From Asparagopsis taxiformis (taxonomy: Eukaryota; Rhodophyta; Florideophyceae; Bonnemaisoniales; Bonnemaisoniaceae): a stretch of DNA of 35,440 nucleotides. The stretch spans positions 1 to 35,440 of the forward strand of contig JALQPE010000178.1 in assembly GCA_030407315.1 (NCBI GenBank), read 5' to 3'. The position numbers and the translations under genes are program-made. Positions 21,911 to 29,726 of the stretch are shown piece by piece. Within the stretch, counting starts at the first letter, position 1. Each line of letters begins with the position of its first letter. The notes beneath the pieces were generated by a model. It was not told the DNA's origin. It was given only the letters and a program-made list of their open reading frames with translations, and searched no databases.

Positions 21911-23470
21911 CGCATTTCGTGCCTTCCTAGTGAAGTACTCCGAAAGACCACGCAAGACGAAGACAAAGTTTTCTTCCAGCAACTCGCGCACTATCTTGTG
22001 GTCCAGGTGCGTTATCCCAATCTCGTTGCGGCGCTCGGAATTGTTCAGCTCACGCAACACTTCGTCGAGAACAGGATGCTTCAGCGTTGCTATAGCCAAA
22101 CGCGTCCACCGCCGGGCCGTGTTCGTTGAATTCATCATCCCCATGAACTGCGCCTCGAACAATGTTCGGATGACATCAGACTCACGCAAGTCGCCAGCGT
22201 TTTCCACGTTATTTGCAACAGCAATCGTACGGATGAACTGCTGGATGGACGACAAGATTCGAACCAGGGAGCGCTCCGTCAGTTGCGTCCCAGTCGTATG
22301 GTTCGACTCTGCACTCTTGTGGATGATCTCATGAGGCTGAAGATCACTGTCGTCCTTGCGGCGAAGGTAGTACACATCCAGAGGCTGAGTAACCCAGCGC
22401 AAGCGGTTTGCGTCCTGTGGCAGCTTGGTTCTGTGCATACGGGTGAGGCGCGTGAAGTCATCGGCAATGCTATGCATAGCATTGAGACGATGCAGTCCGT
22501 CGATCACGGTCACGTTCGCATTGGCATGGAATTTGCCATTCTGGAACAGACGCGTGTCGGCGGGCAGATGCGTGTTCTGCGACCTCAGCACCGTCACAGT
22601 GATACGCGAAGAGCTCACATACCCCACAGCCAACATATTGTTGCGCAGGTCCTCCACGTGGTCTTCTTTCACATCCCGAAGGGTCACGGCCGGTTCCACT
22701 AGCTGCCTCACCAGCACAGTCGCTCCTTCTCCGACGTAATCCGACGTCACAAACTTGGGCACCGTAATTTGCGTCCCCTGCTGCTCACGAATGCTTTCCG
22801 CCACCTCCGGTTCGTCGTCCACTTCGGTTACGTCCTGCGTAGTAGCTTCGGTGACGTTGGAGCGAGCAGGGTGCTTCGTGCCTCCACTGGAGGGTCTTGC
22901 AGAGCGAGCAGGGCGCTTCGTGCCTCCCGAAACCGGGACGGAGCGTGCTGGATGCTTCGTACCCCCCGAACCAGTGATTTCGCCTGCCGGACCGGTACTG
23001 GGCATCCGTCCCGAGCTGGCCTGGTTCGTCGCTGCGTTGAAGTTTGACGCTGCAGCAGGGGTACGAATGTCGCTAGGGCCATCCTCCGCAGCGGGGCGCA
23101 TCATCCGAGTATCCCAAGGGTAAAACGCCGCGGCGTATGCTCCACCCATCGTCTCCGGCGGTCCCTCGGCGCCATCAAACATGTACGGGAACGGGAGTTC
23201 CTTGAACTTGTCCTTAGTCGCAATGTTTCGCACGACGATATAGTCCGCCTCGTCGGTTTCCGGCAGCTTGTGGTTGTGCAGCGTGCGCGGAAGGCCAACA
23301 TCGCCACCAGCAGTGCTCACCGAAGCCGTCCCAATATGCACAGCCGCACCGTCCACGTCCGCAAACAAATTGACATCGACGCCGCGCTTGAGTCCGCGCG
23401 ACTCCGCTGACGCGCTCACTTGATCGCCGCAAACCGTTGAAAACAAACTGCTGAAATGCGTATCCGCCAT
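21824..23470 (-). CDS. ParB/sulfiredoxin-fold domain protein
   Basis: A 548-residue intact frame read from the ATG at 23468-23470. The frame is open further upstream but has no earlier ATG. Residues 1-160 are unassigned. Residues about 168-204 hold three SGGTK-x-PARS repeats, a basic linker, followed by an acidic stretch. Residues about 255-400 match the ParB N-terminal domain: a strand-rich start, then VIDGLHRLNAM (about 322-332), which fits the G-x-x-R-x-x-A signature, then a helix around HEIIHKSAESN (about 380-390) as in ParB. In bacteria this domain binds CTP, loads at parS and partitions DNA; other relatives are nucleases or sulfiredoxins. No ParA is seen. The last residues are encoded inside the GTTC/GAAC array. 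The domain assignment is fairly secure; the role is unknown. Confidence 0.75.
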   Translation of the reverse strand: MADTHFSSLFSTVCGDQVSASAESRGLKRGVDVNLFADVDGAAVHIGTASVSTAGGDVGLPRTLHNHKLPETDEADYIVVRNIATKDKFKELPFPYMFDGAEGPPETMGGAYAAAFYPWDTRMMRPAAEDGPSDIRTPAAASNFNAATNQASSGRMPSTGPAGEITGSGGTKHPARSVPVSGGTKRPARSARPSSGGTKHPARSNVTEATTQDVTEVDDEPEVAESIREQQGTQITVPKFVTSDYVGEGATVLVRQLVEPAVTLRDVKEDHVEDLRNNMLAVGYVSSSRITVTVLRSQNTHLPADTRLFQNGKFHANANVTVIDGLHRLNAMHSIADDFTRLTRMHRTKLPQDANRLRWVTQPLDVYYLRRKDDSDLQPHEIIHKSAESNHTTGTQLTERSLVRILSSIQQFIRTIAVANNVENAGDLRESDVIRTLFEAQFMGMMNSTNTARRWTRLAIATLKHPVLDEVLRELNNSERRNEIGITHLDHKIVRELLEENFVFVLRGLSEYFTRKARNALRTVKQCFIVSPNTVHGTRRALFREQYI

Positions 23471-23752
23471 GATTGTTGAGTTGGAAAGTAAAAGAGATGG
23501 TTGACGTTGACGTATTCGAGTGATGTGGATGGTAGGTTTCACGTTGCTTGAAGAATGGTCGTGAACGCCAATCGCTGGAAATAATAACACAATACAACCG
23601 AAATTTTGTTAGGTACACACCTATCGTGACCGCTGGAATGCAAGACAGGCAATCGAGATGTGAGTGTCCGTTCGGAACGGGCCCGAGTCGGGCTCTCGAA
23701 ACCTGACGAGGTGGCGTGAAGCAGGCAGTGTCCTTGATGTGTAATGTGTTAA

Positions 23753-24370
23753 AATTACAGCTGCCAAGCTAGGCGGCTTTTGGGGCGGCTGCGAGCACCC
23801 CTTTATCCGGGGAACACCCTGATTTGAGTTAAAATTTGGGCTATTCTCAAAAACATGCACATGTGAACATGTTTTTGAGATGGGGGTGTGCCGTACGGCA
23901 CAATCGACCGCCCAAATCGTTGATTTTTGCAAGATTTTTTGTGCCCGAAATTTTAGAATTTCTGGGCTGGCCAGCAGTGCAATCGAGCTGGACATCCACC
24001 GGACGTCCATTTCAGGTTGGTCGTGAGAGAGTGAGGCGGGACCATGATGGAACAAGGACCAAGACCTGTCCCTGGCGTATTGAGCCTGAAATTGACCCTT
24101 CGTCAGACGCCATTTAGCCTTACAGTTAGTGCCTACAGAAGCCAGTGACAACCCCACTCGGGGCGGCGGCCGGTGCCTGGGGCCGTTCTGGCCAAATTAG
24201 ACACCTTGATTTGAATTAAAATTTGGGCTATTCTCAAAAACATGCACATGTGAACATGTTTTTGAGATGGGGGTGTGCCGTACGGCACTTTCGACCGCCT
24301 AAATCGATAAAATTTTGCAATTTTTTCCTGCCCGAAATTCTACAAGTTCTGGGCTGGCCAGTAATGCATT
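23753..24370 (+). repeat. Hairpin-repeat family, two tandem units with extended outer end
   Basis: The 36-bp hairpin occurs at 23845-23880 and 24232-24267, 387 bases apart, each followed by the GTGCCGTACGGCAC palindrome. The outer edge, starting near AATTACAGCTG (23753), also appears in reverse orientation at the outer edge of the 29291-29543 copy. This makes the two a candidate pair of terminal inverted repeats around a 5.8-kb segment. It lies about 280 bases upstream of the ParB-gene start. Confidence 0.85.
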
Positions 24371-25340
24371 AGCTATCTCCTCTAAACCGATTCTAACAAG
24401 CAGAAAGAATCCTCTCCTTCATGACGATGCTCTCCATCGTCTTTTCGAAGCCATTTCCGTACGAAAAATAATCGAAAAACATATTTGACTTTAACCTAAC
24501 TGCTATCGCGAGCACCGTACTCAGCTATATTTCCTCTGTAATTTCCTTCCTCCAACCAATCAATAGCCGCTTGGTCACAGGCTTAAAAGCCTTCCACTAT
24601 CTGTCCTATCCATCGAAGACCCTCGGAGGGTTCGATCCAGGCCTTGATCACCCATGATGGGTGTGCAACCCGAGAAAACGAAAATGGAACATATTGCGAC
24701 AGGGACGAGATATCATTCAATGAAAGAGAAGTTCTCTTTCGTTTACTTTTTTCTAACAAGATTCTAAACGTCTACAAACCCTATGTCGTCCGTCCGTTTT
24801 CATCCCGGAGAGATGTGGATGTGAGGTAAGACGCAGTGGTGATATTGTGTTGATTCCCACAGACGGAGGTGGAGGAGATGGCTACGGAGGAAGCCTGGAG
24901 AACTTCTCCGGTATTGACATCTCACATGTTGAGAACATGTGAGATGTCAGTACCCATGGATGAGAAGAAACACATGTTCAGGCCCGGTTCGGATATTCTT
25001 TCCATTAACGGAGGTGGAGGAGGCTATGGTGGAAGCGTGGAGAAGAATAGAGTAGTCCTATACCCATGGATCACAAGAAGACGTTGTTGGGCTCCTTTTC
25101 GAAGCCCATTCGTCTCTTGAATAAATTTAGCACCCAAATCATATACAATTGCCGAGTTGACACCCCGTATGTCTCGTTGGTAGAAATAGCAGGGGTTCCA
25201 CCACTCAGCTGGCGGGAAGTAGTTACTGATTATATGAGATATGGCTTAGCTCCCGCCAAAACCGATAGCTCTGGGCTCAGGTTCTCCAAATGTCGTTATA
25301 CGAATGTGTTCTGACAATGCTAGAAGACGAATATCTGCAT
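24371..25340. other. No gene; imperfect direct repeat with an inserted hairpin
   Basis: A block containing GGAGGTGGAGGAG, GGAAGC-TGGAGAA and TACCCATGGAT occurs at about 24864-24965 and again at about 25011-25075. The first copy holds a hairpin at 24911-24953 with 16-base perfect arms (TGACATCTCACATGTT and its complement) around GAG, extendable by three pairs past a mismatch. No protein-coding signal was found. Confidence 0.6.
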
Positions 25341-25531
25341 CCTGATTTGAATTAAAATTTGGGCTATTCTCAAAAACATGCACATGTGAACATGTTTTTG
25401 AGATGGGGGTGTGCCGTACGGCACAATCGACCGCCGAAATCGATGTTTTTTTGCAATATTTTTTCTGCCCGAAATTGTAGAATTTCTGGTCTGGCCAGCA
25501 ATGCATCTGAGCTGGACATCCCCATGTCCAG
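25341..25531 (+). repeat. Hairpin-repeat copy upstream of the methyltransferase gene
   Basis: A single unit from CCTGATTTGAATT to a small inverted repeat (CTGGACAT / ATGTCCAG, 25512-25531). The 36-bp hairpin is at 25368-25403. It faces the copy at 29291-29493 in inverted orientation, so the two enclose only the methyltransferase-SET gene. Confidence 0.9.
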
Positions 25532-25584
25532 TGGCCGTCCGGATGTCGCTCACCTGGTAAGCGTGATGCACCTGTGACAACCTA

Positions 25585-25614
25585 TGTGACTGCAGTCACA
25601 GCCGCCATGGCGGC
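25585..25614. promoter_or_regulatory. Two abutting perfect palindromes upstream of the MTase-SET gene
   Basis: TGTGACTGCAGTCACA (25585-25600) is a perfect 16-base palindrome and GCCGCCATGGCGGC (25601-25614) a perfect 14-base one, directly adjoining. They lie about 260 bases before the ATG at 25872. They may be binding sites in the promoter; the function is inferred from position only. Confidence 0.5.
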
Positions 25615-25871
25615 CGTGCAGTACAACCCTCAAAGACAGGGAATCACAATCTTTTTAAAATTTTTGTCTACCACGTATCCGTCACAACTTATTACCTACA
25701 CCGGTTACGGGTTTCAAGACCTTTCCAGTGCTGTGTACCCGTATACTCTGTTCCGTTCGATATCAACCAGTGTTCCTCACGAAAGAGTGCAAACGTCACG
25801 AGATACGTCGTCAAATTTGACTGTCTCGCCGAGCGGTCGCCATCCTGTACCGAATTTCCACTCATTCCATT

Positions 25872-28800
25872 ATGACGAATAAGCGCAGGCGCAACAGCAA
25901 TCCGATCGTTGACGACGCAACCGTGCCAATTCTGCGCGAACCCGCTAGCCCTTGGGAGGATTCTAGTGACATGGGTACACGTCGAAACGTAGGTCGCGCC
26001 GCCCGCGAAACTACTCTCGCTGGCAAAGACTTCCTCCGCCTCTTGCTGGATTTGTTCGCCCACTCAAGTTTCGCAGACTTGACGGACAAGCCGGGAGGTT
26101 TCACATACGCGGACCTTGGCGCTTGGGTTGCGCAGGGCACGGAAGAACAATTTCTGGCGCTGCAAGGTCGACTCAGCATGGCCTTCAGCGGTCGTTCGAA
26201 GAATGCTGGAGTCGAGGCGGATGTTGCCGAAATCGTCATGGCAGAGATGAACGTTGAGCGAGCCAAGCAGATTGTTCGTCTGGCATTACCGATTGCCGAG
26301 TTTTCAAGACAGGATGAGCGTATCGGGCAATGGGTTGAGCACTGCATCCTTTCTGGGATCGTGCCGCAGACCTTCCTTATTGGATGTAACATGCTTCCTT
26401 CGCCACTACAGGCGCCGCAGCGCGGGGAACCAAGCGCCTTCGTTCTTGCTCCACCGGAAACGTTCGAGGTATTGATGTATTTCCAAGCGTTGTCTATCAT
26501 CCGAAATCACAACAAGAACCTGCCGCGTCGCCGAATAGGCGACGCGGCCGAGGAGGGGAACGAAGCCGCACGCGTCCCAGCCCATCGGAAAAGCACTAAT
26601 CGAGCTTGTTACGTGGTTCAAGTTTTATACCATGCTTGGACCGATGTGGCCTTCGCCGCAAAGTTTTCCAGCTTCGAAGAGTTGATGGCGCCGTACATCA
26701 TTTTCGACAGCAGTGAGCATTGGTTTGACGTGCTCGATGAAGGTCTATTCGCACCGATAGAGCAGAAGCTAGATCTCTACCACGACAAAGCTCCCCTATC
26801 TCATCCTGATGGATATGGTGGAAAAGTAGAGACAAGAACCAGTGCGCAGCACAGTGTATTTAGGGACCTTGTGAGGAAGTTCTTCGACCGGTTGCAGTTT
26901 CTTATCGTCAACCCGGACCTGTACACCTGGCCGGAGTCCGACCGCTGGGGGGCGCTGGAAATATACTTGTCAAGCGGAAATCCGGACAAGCTGCCAGCGT
27001 ACTTTGACACCCTCGACGAAGACGTTATGGCTGTCCTCCGCCCGGCACCACAAGCCGCGGACGCAGAAAAGGTCCCCAAGCCGGTTGATGACACTCCCAC
27101 TCGTCGCAACACAGGAGGGAGAGGTTTGGTTCCGTCGACAAGACACACAACCAGGCTTCAACTTGGACCTGGGAGGACCAGTCTTACTGCCCAAGGGCCG
27201 TCGTCTCCCCCGTCACCGTCACCCCATGCGACAGAAGAGCAGGAAAGTGAAGGGCAGGCTCTCGCAAAGGACTTTCTTTCGAAAATGAGTCAGTATTGCC
27301 GGGTGTACGACGTCCCTTTCGAAGATTTGGTCAGTGCCGACGAGAGCCGAGAACACGTGCCCATCACGGGCAACGTTCAGCTCATTCTGACAGATCCGCC
27401 CTACAATGTTCGTCGTAAGAGGAACGATTCCAACTCTTCGTACGACAGGCTAACTGCAGAAGATATGCAGGCTAGCATCGAAGTGTTTGACGAGCTGTTG
27501 CGCCCCGGTGGCCACGGCATCGTGTTCTGCTCGGTTTTGCAGTTCTACGAATGGTTCCATTACTTGGAAACGTACAAAGGACCGCAGTCAGAAGGCCCAA
27601 CCGATGCTGCTGCCAGTGATGACGGGTCGGATGAAGAAGAGGTTACGTCCATGAATTCGGACTCCGAAGCATCGCAGCACAGTGGCGAAGAAAGTGCGGA
27701 TGAGGATGAGGAGGAGGAGGACGTCGTTCGGAATTCAGTTTTCTTCGTTGACGAGGTACCTCTGTTGTTTGTCCGACTACCTGGGCACCTCTATCAAATG
27801 CCGGGGCGGAAGAGGTACCAACGCATGAACATGGCAGAGGTCGCTATCCACTTCTGGAAGCGAGGTGTTCCGTTCAAGACCGGAAGCGAGATGGTGGCCT
27901 ATAGGAACCACGGATACATGGACGGCACGTACCCGGCGTGGTGCAACGTCACCATCAATATGCCCGCCATCGATTCGAATGAGATGGTGTGGCGAACAAG
28001 GAGCACAACCGGTGCTACGGTCAGAGTTCGTGCAGAGCAGAAGAGCGTCGCTCTCATGATGGAGTTGATCAGCCAGCATTCACAGCCTGGTGATATTGTT
28101 GTCGATCCATTCTCTGGCACTTTCGCAACGGGAAAAGCAGCTATGAGCTTGCCTGAGCACCGTGTTTTCGTCGGCAGTGACATGGACAAATTGTGTGTGG
28201 CACGATCGCTTCCAAAGCTGTGTGCAGTCATGTCACGTGTAATTCTTTCAAACAACACTGACATGAGGGTCACGACAGAAGCGAAACAGAGTGCTGAGAA
28301 GTTCTTGGCGTCCCCCTCTGTCACGATGCGTACGCAGAGGGAACGCAGGATCATCGAACCCCCACCTGGCCTTCCCCTGTACCAGAGGTTCCCGAAATAT
28401 ATTCGGCAGTACCTCTGGCAGCTGTGCCCAGAGTCGATTGCGTCGCACGAGCACATGGAAAAACCGGTACATTATTGGCCACCTTCCCTGCGCCGCTGGT
28501 TGCAAACTGAAAACCCTCGCGTGATGCGGGCACACGATTGTGTTGCGAAAAAATTGAGCGTTCGACCATCGCTGATTAAGCATCCAAATGCAGGAAGAGG
28601 GCTCTTCGCTGAACAGACATTTAATGTTGGCGACGAAGTATGTGCATACTACGGAACTGTTGTGTACTCTGATATGAGCAAGGAGTCGATGAGGTTCGCG
28701 TACGGAGAGGGTCACATGGCGATAACGAAGGAAACATTCTTGATGTATGCCATCAAGCTGTATGCAACAGCGGAGGACGACGAAAACATCGAGCATCCAA

Positions 28801-29066
28801 TTTGGATTGTTCCGGCTCCGTTCTGTTCGGCGCAGTTCATCAACGACCCGCGGTATTTGCGAGGTGAGGACACTCCGGCGGAAGACACCAGGCGGATGGC
28901 CAACGTCGAGTTTGTCGAGAACTACAGCAGCGGTTCGACGGGGAAGAAGCTCAAGGCGAAGGACCTAGAAAATCCGAAGATCATTGTAGTACGTGCAATC
29001 CGCGATATCCGTCCGGGGCAGGAGCTCTACGTTCATTATGGGACAGCGTTTAGAGCATGGAATTAG
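25872..29066 (+). CDS. DNA N4-cytosine/N6-adenine methyltransferase fused to a SET domain
   Basis: An intact 1064-residue intronless frame from the ATG at 25872 to TAG. Residues 1-380 are helical and unassigned; about 385-470 form a Pro/Ser/Arg-rich linker. A beta-class amino-methyltransferase follows: the catalytic DPPYN motif at residues 508-512, an acidic insert near 580-625, and the AdoMet-binding DPFSGTFATGKAA beginning at 745. DPPY preceding motif I, as here, is the beta-class order. DPPY is shared by N6-adenine and N4-cytosine enzymes, so the target base is open. Residues about 890-1060 are a SET domain: GRGLFA, FINDP followed by ANVEF, and GQELYVHYG near the end, matching the RFINHxCxPN and GEELxxDYG positions. 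Some zinc-binding and NH-motif residues differ. The protein may methylate DNA and a protein such as a histone together. Inverted hairpin repeats flank it. Confidence 0.88.
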   Translation: MTNKRRRNSNPIVDDATVPILREPASPWEDSSDMGTRRNVGRAARETTLAGKDFLRLLLDLFAHSSFADLTDKPGGFTYADLGAWVAQGTEEQFLALQGRLSMAFSGRSKNAGVEADVAEIVMAEMNVERAKQIVRLALPIAEFSRQDERIGQWVEHCILSGIVPQTFLIGCNMLPSPLQAPQRGEPSAFVLAPPETFEVLMYFQALSIIRNHNKNLPRRRIGDAAEEGNEAARVPAHRKSTNRACYVVQVLYHAWTDVAFAAKFSSFEELMAPYIIFDSSEHWFDVLDEGLFAPIEQKLDLYHDKAPLSHPDGYGGKVETRTSAQHSVFRDLVRKFFDRLQFLIVNPDLYTWPESDRWGALEIYLSSGNPDKLPAYFDTLDEDVMAVLRPAPQAADAEKVPKPVDDTPTRRNTGGRGLVPSTRHTTRLQLGPGRTSLTAQGPSSPPSPSPHATEEQESEGQALAKDFLSKMSQYCRVYDVPFEDLVSADESREHVPITGNVQLILTDPPYNVRRKRNDSNSSYDRLTAEDMQASIEVFDELLRPGGHGIVFCSVLQFYEWFHYLETYKGPQSEGPTDAAASDDGSDEEEVTSMNSDSEASQHSGEESADEDEEEEDVVRNSVFFVDEVPLLFVRLPGHLYQMPGRKRYQRMNMAEVAIHFWKRGVPFKTGSEMVAYRNHGYMDGTYPAWCNVTINMPAIDSNEMVWRTRSTTGATVRVRAEQKSVALMMELISQHSQPGDIVVDPFSGTFATGKAAMSLPEHRVFVGSDMDKLCVARSLPKLCAVMSRVILSNNTDMRVTTEAKQSAEKFLASPSVTMRTQRERRIIEPPPGLPLYQRFPKYIRQYLWQLCPESIASHEHMEKPVHYWPPSLRRWLQTENPRVMRAHDCVAKKLSVRPSLIKHPNAGRGLFAEQTFNVGDEVCAYYGTVVYSDMSKESMRFAYGEGHMAITKETFLMYAIKLYATAEDDENIEHPIWIVPAPFCSAQFINDPRYLRGEDTPAEDTRRMANVEFVENYSSGSTGKKLKAKDLENPKIIVVRAIRDIRPGQELYVHYGTAFRAWN

Positions 29067-29097
29067 GGTCACGAAAGATGTTTTCATTTCGACTACA

Positions 29098-29103
29098 AAT
29101 AAA
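29098..29103 (+). terminator. Polyadenylation signal AATAAA
   Basis: AATAAA lies 32 bases after the stop codon of the methyltransferase-SET gene, a normal distance for a eukaryotic poly(A) signal and one reason for calling the element eukaryotic. Confidence 0.6.
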
Positions 29104-29290
29104 GCTACGTTCCAGAGTTGAAGTATATCATATAATGCAGCATGTCCAGCCACCATTAGTCCAGGGTGAAACCTATTGAGCAGTACTCGCCTGTCAAAAA
29201 CCAATCGTTCACACTCTAGGTGCACTTCGTCCGAGCAGTGAACCTGACTGCTTGGTTGCTGTTATGCGTGCAGATGCAAAATACAAGACC

Positions 29291-29543
29291 AAGTTGAAAT
29301 GGACGCCCGGTGGATGTCCAGCTCAGTTGCATTGCTGTCCGGCCCAGAAATTCTACAATTCAGGGCAGAAAAAAATATTGCAAAAAACATCGATTTCAGC
29401 GGGTCGATTGTGCCGTACGGCACACCCCCATCTCAAAAACATGTTCACATGTGCATGTTTTTGAGAATAGCCCAAATTTTAATTCAAATCAGGACGTCTT
29501 CCGGACATAGGGGTGCTCGCGGCCTAGCTCGACAGCTGTAATT
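29291..29543 (-). repeat. Inverted copy of the hairpin-repeat family, downstream of the MTase-SET gene
   Basis: The minus strand reads the same unit: outer block resembling 23753-23820 (ending at the CAGCTGTAATT edge), CCTGATTTGAATT at 29493, the 36-bp hairpin at 29431-29466, the palindrome at 29410-29423, then GGACATCCACC and an inner TTTCAACTTGG. It is therefore inverted relative to every other copy in the window. Confidence 0.9.
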
Positions 29544-29726
29544 GTACCTCATTAAATACTGTTGATGACTGCCTACCGTATACAATCTGGGCTGTTGGCG
29601 TATTATCCGGTACTTGACCTGACCTGAACGTTCATCGCAGACCGTTGTGGTTACCGACACTATACAGCAATCTTTTTTGTATCTCGTGCAACTCAATCGT
29701 TCCATCGCTTCCGGGAAAGCTTCATT

